Positions 6,926-14,682 of a DNA stretch of 15,163 nt are shown in pieces (position 1 is the first letter of the stretch; every line of letters begins with the position of its first letter). The notes under the pieces are model-generated. The model saw only the letters and a program-made list of their open reading frames with translations, was not told where the DNA came from and did no database searches. The translations under genes were made by a program, and so were the position numbers. The stretch is from JAZDDE01 sp039714435 (lineage in GTDB: Bacteria; Gemmatimonadota; Gemmatimonadetes; Palauibacterales; Palauibacteraceae): contig JBDLJJ010000058.1 in NCBI GenBank assembly GCA_039714435.1, positions 1-15,163 of the forward strand, written 5' to 3'.

Positions 6926-7243
6926 ATGGCATCACATATCCATCCCTTGTCTCGCACAGCATCTGTAGTCGCTACCTCCGATCAGGTCTCCGCTGACCTG
7001 GACGGCGAGGTAGTCATCCTTCATCTGGGAGGCGGCGAGTATTTCGGCCTGGACGAGGTGGCGGCCCGCGTCTGGGAACTCATCTCCTCACCTGCTATTG
7101 TCGGGGATATTGAGCAGACACTGCTCGCGGAGTACGATGTGGAGGCCAGCGAGTGCAGAAACGATCTGGATTATCTGCTGGCCAGCCTGGACGATCGCGG
7201 ATTGATCGAGATCGTGGATGCGGATTCTGCGGACGATTCATAG
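6926..7243 (+). CDS. Lasso B1 protein: PqqD-like RiPP recognition element
   Basis: 105 residues from ATG 6926. The reading frame is open further upstream (to 6770) but that part would run through the terminator hairpin and is not protein-like, so the internal ATG is chosen. The Shine-Dalgarno is weak (GGGGA about 12 nt before). The fold signature of a PqqD-like winged helix is clear: VSADLDGEVVILHLGGGEYF, GLDEVAARVWELI (41-53), then the three-helix part ending LDYLLASLDDRGLIEIV. These small proteins bind the precursor leader around its Tyr/Pro/Gly motif and hand it to the B2 peptidase and cyclase. The gene overlaps B2 by 26 bp, supporting a B1-B2 pair. The C terminus is acidic (DADSADDS). It is cytoplasmic. 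Confidence 0.88.
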   Translation: MASHIHPLSRTASVVATSDQVSADLDGEVVILHLGGGEYFGLDEVAARVWELISSPAIVGDIEQTLLAEYDVEASECRNDLDYLLASLDDRGLIEIVDADSADDS

Positions 7244-7694
7244 GTATCGGGCCCGTTCGTGGTCCGAACGTGGGGCGTTCGTTATGGCCGCAGTCTCGCT
7301 TCTCATCATTCGAACAGCCTTGTTTGTCCTTCCCTTTCGCCGCGTCGTCAGCCTCGTCGAGCGGCTGGCCGGGCGGCGGCAACGTTTCGCTCCATCGCGT
7401 GCCGCGGTGGAAGCTGCCGCACGCGCTTCGGCAGAGACGATGATCTGGGCAGTGGACGCCGCGGGTCGGCGGCTGTTTCCCGCCAAGCCGTGTCTGCCGC
7501 AGGCTCTGGCCGTGCTCTACGGGCTGCGCCGACGCCGTTTGCCGGCCGAGCTGAGGATCGGGGTGGCCCGGGATTCGGAGTCAGGCCTCCTGGCGCACGC
7601 CTGGGTAGACAGCGAGGGGAAAACCGTGATCGGGGACCTGCCGGCCGCGGGTACTTATACTCCCCTGCCCCCTCTGGGACTCGACCGGCCATGA
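7218..7694 (+). CDS. Lasso B2 protein: transglutaminase-like leader peptidase
   Basis: 158 residues. Its start overlaps the end of B1 by 26 bp. The catalytic core is PCLPQALAVLYGLRRR (91-106) with nucleophile Cys92, LRIGVARD (112-119), and LLAHAWVDSEGKTVIGD with His127 and a likely Asp140, giving the Cys-His-Asp triad of lasso B2 peptidases. These cut the leader from the core after binding via B1. The N-terminal third contains a hydrophobic stretch (about 22-40, MAAVSLLIIRTALFVLPF), which is usual for the family and may be a membrane-contacting helix. Length is typical of stand-alone B2 proteins. A 46-bp gap separates it from the transporter start at 7741. Confidence 0.88.
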   Translation: MRILRTIHRYRARSWSERGAFVMAAVSLLIIRTALFVLPFRRVVSLVERLAGRRQRFAPSRAAVEAAARASAETMIWAVDAAGRRLFPAKPCLPQALAVLYGLRRRRLPAELRIGVARDSESGLLAHAWVDSEGKTVIGDLPAAGTYTPLPPLGLDRP

Positions 7695-7725
7695 AACGCG
7701 TCCTGGCATGACACGACCCGGGCTC

Positions 7726-7734
7726 AAGGAGAGG
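7726..7734 (+). promoter_or_regulatory. Ribosome binding site deciding the ABC transporter start
   Basis: AAGGAGAGG lies 6 nt upstream of ATG 7741. The upstream in-frame ATG at 7708 has no comparable site, so 7741 is taken as the start. Confidence 0.7.
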
Positions 7735-7740
7735 TTTCGA

Positions 7741-9537
7741 ATGACCCTCAAGGTAGGGTCAGCCCTCAAGCTCGTGTGGAGGAGCGCGCGCGGCTGGACG
7801 ATCGTCAGCCTCATCCTTCTCGTCATCATGGCCGTGCTGCCGCTAGTCGGCCTGTGGGCCATGAAGCAAGTCGTAGACACGGTAACAGTCGCCGACGTAT
7901 CCGATCCGGTGCGGGGGGTGCTGATCTGGGTCGGTATCCTGACGCTGGTCGGCTTTCTCACCTCCGTGGGACGATCTCTCACTGGGCTCGCGACCGAGGC
8001 GCAGGGCCATCTGGTCACCGATCACATGCTCCAGGTGCTTCACAGCAAAGCGCTGGAAGTAGACCTCGAGTACTACGAAAATCCCGCCTACTTCGACACG
8101 CTGCATCGGGCTCAGCAGGAAGCTCCGTTTCGACCCACGAGGATCGTCGGCAATCTCAGCAGGGTCGGCCAGAGCGCGGTGACTTCGGTGGGTGTAGTAG
8201 TACTCCTGATGACGGTGCACTGGGTCTTGGCGGCGCTGCTGGCGCTCGCGGTCCTCCCCGGTCTTGTGGTGCGCCAGCGCTATGCGGACAAGCTGTTTCG
8301 CTGGCACAGGCAGCGCGTCGAGACGGAGCGCCGGGCACTCTACCTGGACCGACTGCTCATGGGCGCTGAGCATGCGAGAGAGCTGCGTATTTTTGGCCTG
8401 GGGGCGGAGTTGAGCCGCCGGTTCAAACAGCTCCGCGATGAGATTCGGGGTGAGCGCATCTCGCTCGCGGTTCGAAAGAGCACCGCCGATCTTTGGACGC
8501 AGTTCGCCGGCGCTGCCGTACTCCTCGGTTCCCTGGGCTTTATCGGATACAGAACCGCTCAGGGCTTCCTGAGCGCGGGAGATCTGGTGATGTACTTCGG
8601 AGCCGTGCAAAAAGGGCAGGCCCTGCTCCAGAGTCTGTTCGGCGGAATCGGGGCACTGTACGAGGACAATCTGTTCCTCACGACGCTGGATGACTTTCTC
8701 TCTCTCGAGCCGACGGTAGCCGCACCGGCGAACCCGGCTGCGGTACCCGTTTCTATCCAGTCCGGTTTCGTGCTCAAGAACGTCAGTTTCAGCTATCCAG
8801 GCAGTTCGAGAGCGACGATCGACGACGTCAGCCTGACGATCGGCGCCGGAGAAATGGTCGCGCTCGTAGGTGCCAACGGCTCGGGCAAAACTACCCTCGT
8901 CAAGCTCCTCTGCCGCCTGTACGACCCGGACGACGGAATCGTGAGCCTGGACGGGGTGGACATCCGCCGATTCGATCCGGTCTCCTACCGGCGCCAGCTG
9001 GCAGTCGTGTTCCAGGATTTCTCTCGTTATCAGATGACGGTAGGTGAGAACATCTGGTTCGGGGACGTCGATAAGGAAGCGGACGACCGGCGCCTGGCTG
9101 ATGCGCTAAGGGCCGCAGGCGCAGAAGAACTGGTCGCGGGCCTCCCGCAGGGAGTCGAGACGCTGCTCGGAAAGTGGTTTGCGGGTGGAGAAGAATTGAG
9201 CCTGGGCGAATGGCAGAAACTGGCCTTGGCCCGAGCCTTTTTCAGTGACTCTCAGCTCTTGATTCTGGACGAACCGACCAGCTCCCTGGACGCGCAGGCG
9301 GAAGCGGAGGTGTTCGCATCGCTGCGCGGCCTGACCCGGGACCGGTCAGTTCTGGTCATCAGCCACCGTTTCTCGACAGTTCGTATGGCTGACCGCATCT
9401 GCGTGCTGGAACACGGCCGTATCACGGAGAGCGGGCCTCACGACCAGCTTATGGCGGCGCGTGGCACATACGCGCGGCTGTTCGAGCTTCAGGCCTCGAT
9501 GTACGGCCAGGTCTCCGCAGCCTCCGAGGCTACATGA
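7741..9537 (+). CDS. Lasso peptide ABC exporter (fused membrane and ATPase domains)
   Basis: 598 residues from ATG 7741 (609 if ATG 7708 is used). The N-terminal ~310 residues hold hydrophobic helices (for example TIVSLILLVIMAVLPLVGLW and ILTLVGFLTS) of a type IV ABC exporter. The ATPase domain has Walker A GANGSGKT (377-384), Q-loop VVFQDFSRYQMTV, signature LSLGEWQ (486-492), Walker B LLILDEP (506-512) and the H-loop ISHRFST with His542. It resembles McjD-type transporters that export the mature lasso peptide and often give self-protection. There is no N-terminal C39 peptidase domain, consistent with leader removal by B2. The stop TGA at 9535-9537 overlaps an ATG at 9534 that begins a 7-codon mini-ORF leading to the nucleotidyltransferase start. 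The protein sits in the inner membrane and likely works as a homodimer. Confidence 0.9.
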   Translation: MTLKVGSALKLVWRSARGWTIVSLILLVIMAVLPLVGLWAMKQVVDTVTVADVSDPVRGVLIWVGILTLVGFLTSVGRSLTGLATEAQGHLVTDHMLQVLHSKALEVDLEYYENPAYFDTLHRAQQEAPFRPTRIVGNLSRVGQSAVTSVGVVVLLMTVHWVLAALLALAVLPGLVVRQRYADKLFRWHRQRVETERRALYLDRLLMGAEHARELRIFGLGAELSRRFKQLRDEIRGERISLAVRKSTADLWTQFAGAAVLLGSLGFIGYRTAQGFLSAGDLVMYFGAVQKGQALLQSLFGGIGALYEDNLFLTTLDDFLSLEPTVAAPANPAAVPVSIQSGFVLKNVSFSYPGSSRATIDDVSLTIGAGEMVALVGANGSGKTTLVKLLCRLYDPDDGIVSLDGVDIRRFDPVSYRRQLAVVFQDFSRYQMTVGENIWFGDVDKEADDRRLADALRAAGAEELVAGLPQGVETLLGKWFAGGEELSLGEWQKLALARAFFSDSQLLILDEPTSSLDAQAEAEVFASLRGLTRDRSVLVISHRFSTVRMADRICVLEHGRITESGPHDQLMAARGTYARLFELQASMYGQVSAASEAT

Positions 9538-9563
9538 CCGACGCCGAGGTCACATGACTGACG
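9524..9563 (+). repeat. Tandem 20-bp duplication at the ABC-nucleotidyltransferase junction
   Basis: CCGAGGCTACATGACCGACG at 9524-9543 is followed directly by CCGAGGTCACATGACTGACG at 9544-9563, 17 of 20 identical. Each copy holds a GAGG ribosome-binding core, an ATG and an overlapping TGA. The first ATG (9534) overlaps the transporter stop and encodes seven residues (MTDAEVT), ending at TGA 9555-9557, which itself overlaps ATG 9554 of the next gene. This looks like a duplicated start site and could pass ribosomes on by termination-reinitiation. Confidence 0.7.
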
Positions 9564-10783
9564 ATCTCGCCGGAAGCCTGGTCTGCCTGTGCTGCCAGAC
9601 GACACGGTCGGAGGCGCGTACGGCCAGGCTGGAGGAAACTCTGCGCGCCGGGCCCGACTGGGACCGGTTTCTGGAACTCGGCAACAGGCACGACGTAGTG
9701 CCGCTGCTTCATTTTCACCTGTCGGGTTTCGGTCCTGACCTGATACCAGCTGCCGTAACCGAAGAGCTGCGGAACGAGGCTCGTTCCATCGCGCGCCGAA
9801 ACCTGTATCTCAACCAGGAACTCCACGCACTGTTCGATGCTCTGGCAGAGGCAGGAGTGGAAGCCATATCCCTCAAGGGGCCGATACTGGCGGCCATGGC
9901 TTATCCGAGCCCTGCCCTGCGGCGCTACTCTGATCTGGACGTGCTCGTGCGCCGGAAAGACGTGCGCAAGGCGATGGCGGTCCTGGCCGACAGATCGTAC
10001 GAGCCGTGGGAGACCCTGTCGCCGGCTCAGGAGGAAACGCTACTCAGCTCCGGCTACTCGCGGCCGTATGGACGCAAGCTGGACTGGATCGGGGTGGATC
10101 TTCACTGGGGTTTCTCGCAGAACTTTTTCGCCGGCGAGATAGAGCCGGCTCGCATCTGGAGCGAGGCGGAGTTCGTGACCGTGCAGGGGCGGCCGATTCG
10201 TTCGCTTCCGCGGCCATTGCTCCCGCTAGCCCTCTGTGTGCACGGCGCCAAGCACGGACCGTACCCCTGGCCGAAACTCAAGTGGATCGCCGACATGAGC
10301 GAGCTCCTTCGAACGCGAGCGGTAGCGGACTGGGAGCAGACGTTCCAGGCGGCTGAGAGTCTTCGCCTCAAGCGAGTGCTGCTCCTGGGCCTCGCACTGC
10401 CGAACCGGCTTCTTAAAGCGCAGTTGCCGGCACGGGCCAGCGTGGAGCTGGATGGAGACACGACCTTCACAGAGCTGACCGCCTGGATCCGGGCACATCT
10501 GTTCGGCTCTGTGGAGCTGAAACCCAGTTTCGAGGAAAGGACCCGGTTCGATCTGGCCATGCAGGATAGGGCATCGGGAAGGTTACGTTACCTGGCCAAG
10601 CGAACACTACTGCCGGGCAGGCGAGACTGGAACCGGGTCAAGCTTCCCGGGTGGCTGACATTCCTGTACGTACCTTTGCGGTACGGCCGCCTGATAGCAA
10701 AATACGGGCTGCACCCTACGAAGCTTCGCAGGCTGAGGCGGAAGCGGTCCACCTCCACTCCAGGGAGACAGAATGGGGACTAG
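9554..10783 (+). CDS. Nucleotidyltransferase-fold protein of the lasso-associated type (NTP_transf_5-like)
   Basis: 409 residues from ATG 9554, with GAGG four bases upstream. The frame extends upstream but overlaps the transporter. The core is EAISLKGPILAAMAYP (103-118), then RRYSDLDVLVRRKDV (123-137) with the metal-binding pair Asp127 and Asp129, and VDLHWGF (181-187) with a third acidic residue, Asp182. This is the Pol-beta-like nucleotidyltransferase pattern of the uncharacterised NTP_transf_5 family. Relatives occur in lasso clusters, notably that of pseudomycoidin, where the enzyme was linked to phosphorylation and glycosylation of the lasso tail. Here it likely acts on the peptide tail, alone or after the kinase. 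The C terminus is very basic (HPTKLRRLRRKRSTST). The last 11 bp overlap the small lipoprotein gene. The product chemistry cannot be read from sequence. Confidence 0.83.
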   Translation: MTDDLAGSLVCLCCQTTRSEARTARLEETLRAGPDWDRFLELGNRHDVVPLLHFHLSGFGPDLIPAAVTEELRNEARSIARRNLYLNQELHALFDALAEAGVEAISLKGPILAAMAYPSPALRRYSDLDVLVRRKDVRKAMAVLADRSYEPWETLSPAQEETLLSSGYSRPYGRKLDWIGVDLHWGFSQNFFAGEIEPARIWSEAEFVTVQGRPIRSLPRPLLPLALCVHGAKHGPYPWPKLKWIADMSELLRTRAVADWEQTFQAAESLRLKRVLLLGLALPNRLLKAQLPARASVELDGDTTFTELTAWIRAHLFGSVELKPSFEERTRFDLAMQDRASGRLRYLAKRTLLPGRRDWNRVKLPGWLTFLYVPLRYGRLIAKYGLHPTKLRRLRRKRSTSTPGRQNGD

Positions 10784-10985
10784 GTATGTAGCGCTGCTAA
10801 CGTTGCTGCTCGCCGGTTGTACAAGCGGTGAAGAGGCGGCCGGAGAAGCTGAGCTGACGCGTGAGCAGAAGGACAGCGTGATCGCGGAATCTTCGATCCC
10901 GGGATCGCAGGGGGTACGAAAAGCGATCGACGCGCGCGAGGCGGCCCAGGACCGGATGTCACAACTCGATTCGATCCAACCCTGA
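10773..10985 (+). CDS. Small lipoprotein of unknown function
   Basis: 70 residues. ATG 10773 lies inside the end of the nucleotidyltransferase gene, preceded by GGGAG at 5-nt spacing. Residues 1-16 form a lipoprotein signal (MGTRYVALLTLLLAGC) with lipobox LAGC, so Cys16 would be lipidated. The mature part is short, acidic and helix-prone: EQKDSVIAESSIPGSQGVRK, then DAREAAQDRMSQLDSI. I recognise no enzymatic domain. As the last gene of the plus-strand operon it might serve in immunity or anchoring. It may instead be an unrelated housekeeping lipoprotein. It ends one base before the convergent peptidase gene, and no terminator is visible between them. Confidence 0.65.
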   Translation: MGTRYVALLTLLLAGCTSGEEAAGEAELTREQKDSVIAESSIPGSQGVRKAIDAREAAQDRMSQLDSIQP

Positions 10986-10986
10986 T

Positions 10987-12873
10987 CTAGCCCTCGCCAA
11001 GCAAAGCTTCCATCTGATCCATGACGTCGTTCATGCGGCGGATCAGAGCCTGATACGGACCAGGCGTAGCCATGTCGACTCCGGCGCTCCTGAGCAATTC
11101 GTACGGGTAGTCCGACCCGCCGGCCCGAAGCAGATCCTTGAAATTCTCAACCGCTGGCTCGCCATCGGCCCTTATCTTCTCGTACAGGGCCGTCCCCGCC
11201 GTAAGTGATGTCGCGTACTGGTAGACGTACATATTCAGATAGAAGTGGCGTACGAACATCCACTCGTTCTCGTACAAGTCGTCGATCAGAACCACGCCGT
11301 CATCGTGCCCGTGGTATCGGCGCAGAATCTCGCCGTATATATCCGTAATACGCTCACCCGACAGAGCTTCGCCCCGCTCGACAGCCTCATACAGCGCCAG
11401 CTCGAACTCGGCGAACATGGTCTGGCGGAAGAAGGTGCCACGCAGCTGTTCGAGTCCGCTCCCCAGATAGAACAGCTTCTCTTCATTGGTCTCCGCGTTG
11501 TCGACCATGTACTGCTGCAGGATCAACTCGAGCGTCGTGGACGGAATCTCTGCGATGAACGTGGCATAGGCGGCCGTCTCGTAGGGCTGGGCTGACTTCG
11601 CGTACAGGGTGTGCATGGCGTGGCCCCACTCGTGCGCAAAAGTGGAGACGGAGGAGTAATCGTCGTTGTGATTCAGGAGAAGATAGGGATGCACATCGTA
11701 GGCGCTCCCGCTCATGTAGGCCCCCGACCGCTTGCCCTGCTGCGGATACACGTGCATCCAGCGCTTCCCGATGGCGTCGCGCTGCATCTCCACCCAGTCG
11801 TCGCCTAGCACTGACATCGCCTCCAGCGTCATGCGCTTGGCGTCATCGATCGTGAACTCCCGGTCGAGCGCCACAAGAGGCGGGTAGATGTCGTAGTAGT
11901 GCATCTGATCGATACCCAACATCCGCTCGCGTAGCTTGAAGTATCGGTGCAGAGTAGGCAGCGATTCGTTCACCTGCGCGACCAGCGTCCGGTAGACGTC
12001 CTCCGGCATGTTATCCTGAAACAGCTCGCGCTCCAGAACACTGCCATAATTTCGGGCCCGGGACAGGAACACCTGAGCCTGAAGATGTGAGGCCAGCGTC
12101 ATTCCCACGCTGTTCTGAAATTCGCCCCACTTGGTCCAGTACGCATCGAACACGCTTCTGCGATCATCGCGGTTCTGCGACCGTCTCCATTTGGAGTAGG
12201 CCTGGGCGTCGATGCGCACTTCTTCGCCGCCCGAAAACGTGATCGTGGGCCACGGGATGTCGGATGCGGAGAGTAGGCCATAAACATTCTGCCCCGCCCC
12301 CAGAGGCTGTCCGGCGCCGGCCAGGACGCCCTCCGTCTCATCGCTGAGCGTGTGCGGCGCCGCGCGCAGTGTGTTGTCGAGGCCATGCCGGAATCGCTCC
12401 AGCTCCGGCTCCTCATCCACGAATCCCATGATGCGCTCCCGGCCGACAGCCAGTACCTCGGGGCTGTACCATGCCGTGGCCTCAGAGAAGCGGGTCCACA
12501 TCGAGCGGGCTAGCTGGCGTCGTTCCTGCGCCTCGGAAACCCGAACATCTTCGTCAGCCGCCAGGCCGCTGTATACGCTTACACGGCTGGCGGCTCGCCG
12601 AGTGTCCGAAATAAGCCGGGCGGTCTCCAGGAGGGACCGTGCTCCCTCGCCCAGCGTTCCTTTACGTGCTTCGATCGTGGCCAGGCTGGCGAGCACTTCC
12701 TGGCGCGCCGCGTCCCAGTCTTCGACCGCCGGAAAAAGCTCCGTCAGATCCCAGGTGTCAGCTTCGGTGGCTGCCTGCCCTCCCGCCTCCGTCTGCTGAG
12801 CGGCCGCGCTCGAAGACGCCGAGAGACTAAGAAACAACGCCACTGCAGCCGTATGTCCTACACTTCCCTTCAT
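10987..12873 (-). CDS. Exported oligoendopeptidase F-like M3 zinc metallopeptidase
   Basis: 628 residues on the minus strand from ATG 12873. A GTG three bases earlier is too close to the Shine-Dalgarno. The N terminus is a Sec signal peptide (GHTAAVALFLSLSASSSAAA, then QQTEAG), so the enzyme is periplasmic or secreted, unlike the cytosolic PepF of Firmicutes. The zinc site is in TFAHEWGHAMHTLYA, with HEWGH at 414-418, followed by the FIAEIPSTTLE segment carrying the third ligand Glu. Other M3B blocks include DDGVVLIDDLYENEWMFVRH and RAGGSDYPYELL near the C terminus. It degrades oligopeptides of moderate length. It is convergent with the lasso operon and probably unrelated to it, although a peptide-degrading enzyme next to a peptide cluster is worth noting. 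Confidence 0.92.
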   Translation of the reverse strand: MKGSVGHTAAVALFLSLSASSSAAAQQTEAGGQAATEADTWDLTELFPAVEDWDAARQEVLASLATIEARKGTLGEGARSLLETARLISDTRRAASRVSVYSGLAADEDVRVSEAQERRQLARSMWTRFSEATAWYSPEVLAVGRERIMGFVDEEPELERFRHGLDNTLRAAPHTLSDETEGVLAGAGQPLGAGQNVYGLLSASDIPWPTITFSGGEEVRIDAQAYSKWRRSQNRDDRRSVFDAYWTKWGEFQNSVGMTLASHLQAQVFLSRARNYGSVLERELFQDNMPEDVYRTLVAQVNESLPTLHRYFKLRERMLGIDQMHYYDIYPPLVALDREFTIDDAKRMTLEAMSVLGDDWVEMQRDAIGKRWMHVYPQQGKRSGAYMSGSAYDVHPYLLLNHNDDYSSVSTFAHEWGHAMHTLYAKSAQPYETAAYATFIAEIPSTTLELILQQYMVDNAETNEEKLFYLGSGLEQLRGTFFRQTMFAEFELALYEAVERGEALSGERITDIYGEILRRYHGHDDGVVLIDDLYENEWMFVRHFYLNMYVYQYATSLTAGTALYEKIRADGEPAVENFKDLLRAGGSDYPYELLRSAGVDMATPGPYQALIRRMNDVMDQMEALLGEG

Positions 12874-12877
12874 CACG

Positions 12878-12884
12878 TCCTCCC
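12878..12884 (-). promoter_or_regulatory. Ribosome binding site of the M3 peptidase
   Basis: On the minus strand GGGAGGA lies just upstream. Spacing from GGAGG is 5 nt to ATG 12873 but only 2 nt to GTG 12876, which favours the ATG. Confidence 0.6.
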
Positions 12885-12920
12885 AATGTTCTTGCTACGA
12901 AATGTATGGTCTGCTCGCCA

Positions 12921-14597
12921 CTATGGAGTGCTTGAGATCGGCAGCCTGTGGACCTCCAGCCCCGACTCCAGCGAGGTGACCACCGCCACATATGGCTCGC
13001 CCGGCACCTCGGAAGCCTGAACGACCTGGCCCTCAGGCCTCAGATCCGGGAGCGCCACGGCCTCGTCCAGCGAAACGAGCTGAAGCAGGTCGGGATATGG
13101 AGGCGTCAGGAAGACGACACGATCACTCAAGCTACCTGCGATCCCCGGATGTCCATGCGGATACATCAGGTGGCCGACGACCTGCAGAGTCTCGGTATCC
13201 AGCCAGGCCACGTCTCCGTACCCGTGATTGATCACGGCCAGGCCGCTCTCTGAGTCGAGGACCATGTCCATGGGACGGCCGCCGGTTTCTATGTCGCCCA
13301 GCTTTCGGCCGGCCGCCAGATCCACCACCGTAACGGAAGGACCCATGGAATTCGTCACGACGCCTATGTGCCGCTGCGTGTCGATCGCCACGCCGAGAGG
13401 ATTCGAAACAGCGACTATCGTGGATGTTCTTCCATCCAGATACAGGAGTGTGACGTCAAAATTCGGTCCGGTTCGGGTGTGATTAGGTACGAGTACCACG
13501 CCGATATCGGGATCGACCGCCGACGCCATGGGAAGATTCCCCGCCTCCCTGAGCTCGCAGGTCTGCGTTGTGACCGGAATAATGCAGACCCTGTGTGCGA
13601 TGTCTGTTGCTATGAGGAGATCGGCGACCGGATCGTACGTCAACTTTCCGGCCTGAAAAAGGCCGGTCGACCATGTCTCGACAACACCGCTCGACAGGTC
13701 TATTGCTAGAATGTTGCGGTCCACTTCCTGGAGCGAGACATAGGCTATGCCGCGCGCCTCGTCAATCACTACATCGGCGGCCACAGACGTGATCGGTACG
13801 CTTAGCCTGAGCAGGCCGACGTGGTCCCGAACTTCGAGTGCGTCGATCGTCAGGACGACGAAGTCTCCGTTGTCGCGCGCACGCAGCCTTAGCGGCGTAG
13901 CCGACAGCGGCCGCCTCCAGAGCTGGCCATACACGATGAAGGAGGCCGAATCACTCAGCTCCCCCGCCTGAGCCCGGATCATCCCTTCGCCCAATTCGGC
14001 ACCCTCGATCGTGGCTCCGGCCAGGATCGCTGCGGATCCGTCGACGCTCAACTCGAGACCCGGCAACTCCGCCAGATTCCCGAAGCGATCGAAGCCTTCC
14101 ACCTGGATCGTCGCGGCGGTGCCGAGCAAGACCGCTTCGGGGTCGAGCTGGACATCGAGCGAGACGGCGGGCCCGGCATGAATTTCGACGGAAAGGAATG
14201 CGGCCGAGGCGCCTGGAGCAGACGCCTGGATGCCAAGAGCCACTGCCGACGGCGGGGCTTCGAAACTGTAGCTGACCCGCCCGTCCGCGCTCGTGGTCTG
14301 AGTCTCCTGGGGTAGGAACAGGCCCCCCTCGAGGGTGGCCCGCATGGTAATCGCAAGATCGGGCACGGGCATTCCACGCGAGTCGCGGGCTTCCACGACA
14401 AAGGCTTCGGGCGCCGTTTCTCCCGCCGTCAGGATCTGTCCGTCGCCCGCTACGAATTGCAGCGTCACGACCGACGTTGGAGGAGGAGGAGGAGCCGGAT
14501 CCCCGGACGACCCGGTCGTTTCCGACAGCGCCGTAGGCTCGGAGCACCCAGCTGCGACAGCCAGAAGCGCGGTCCACGTCGTTAGCCTCTTTCGCAC
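12921..14597 (-). CDS. Lipoprotein with Ig-like (Big_1-type) domains and a YVTN-like beta-propeller
   Basis: About 558 residues on the minus strand. I choose GTG 14597 because GGAGGG lies directly upstream (5-nt spacing). It gives a clean lipoprotein signal, VRKRLTTWTALLAVAAGC, read with fMet. An upstream GTG at 14615 has no good site. After a Pro-rich spacer come two Ig-like segments. The first (LQFVAGDGQILTAGETAPE, then VVEARDSRGMPVPDL) is typical of invasin/Big_1-like repeats. The second starts about SLDVQLDPEAV and contains EGFDRFGNLAELPG. The C-terminal ~330 residues carry repeated propeller blades such as TVVDLAAGRKLGDIETGG and DVAWLDTETLQVVGHL. It is probably anchored at the cell surface or periplasm for binding; no enzyme motif is seen. 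The M3 peptidase start lies 47 bp downstream on the same strand. Confidence 0.85.
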   Translation of the reverse strand: MRKRLTTWTALLAVAAGCSEPTALSETTGSSGDPAPPPPPTSVVTLQFVAGDGQILTAGETAPEAFVVEARDSRGMPVPDLAITMRATLEGGLFLPQETQTTSADGRVSYSFEAPPSAVALGIQASAPGASAAFLSVEIHAGPAVSLDVQLDPEAVLLGTAATIQVEGFDRFGNLAELPGLELSVDGSAAILAGATIEGAELGEGMIRAQAGELSDSASFIVYGQLWRRPLSATPLRLRARDNGDFVVLTIDALEVRDHVGLLRLSVPITSVAADVVIDEARGIAYVSLQEVDRNILAIDLSSGVVETWSTGLFQAGKLTYDPVADLLIATDIAHRVCIIPVTTQTCELREAGNLPMASAVDPDIGVVLVPNHTRTGPNFDVTLLYLDGRTSTIVAVSNPLGVAIDTQRHIGVVTNSMGPSVTVVDLAAGRKLGDIETGGRPMDMVLDSESGLAVINHGYGDVAWLDTETLQVVGHLMYPHGHPGIAGSLSDRVVFLTPPYPDLLQLVSLDEAVALPDLRPEGQVVQASEVPGEPYVAVVTSLESGLEVHRLPISSTP

Positions 14598-14601
14598 AAT
14601 T

Positions 14602-14607
14602 CCCTCC
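14602..14607 (-). promoter_or_regulatory. Ribosome binding site deciding the propeller-lipoprotein start
   Basis: Minus-strand GGAGGG precedes GTG 14597. This supports the shorter protein, which begins right at the basic n-region of the lipoprotein signal. Confidence 0.6.
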
Positions 14608-14682
14608 AGAGTCACAGGGACGGAGTGTTCTCGGACAAGCTGTCTGGAGACTTCGGCAGATGCAAGAAAAGTTAGACGCCAG

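Noticed and set aside
9461..9553. Upstream extension of the nucleotidyltransferase frame
   Set aside because: It overlaps the transporter's coding end out of frame and gives Arg-rich sequence. ATG 9554 has a ribosome site and fits the family.
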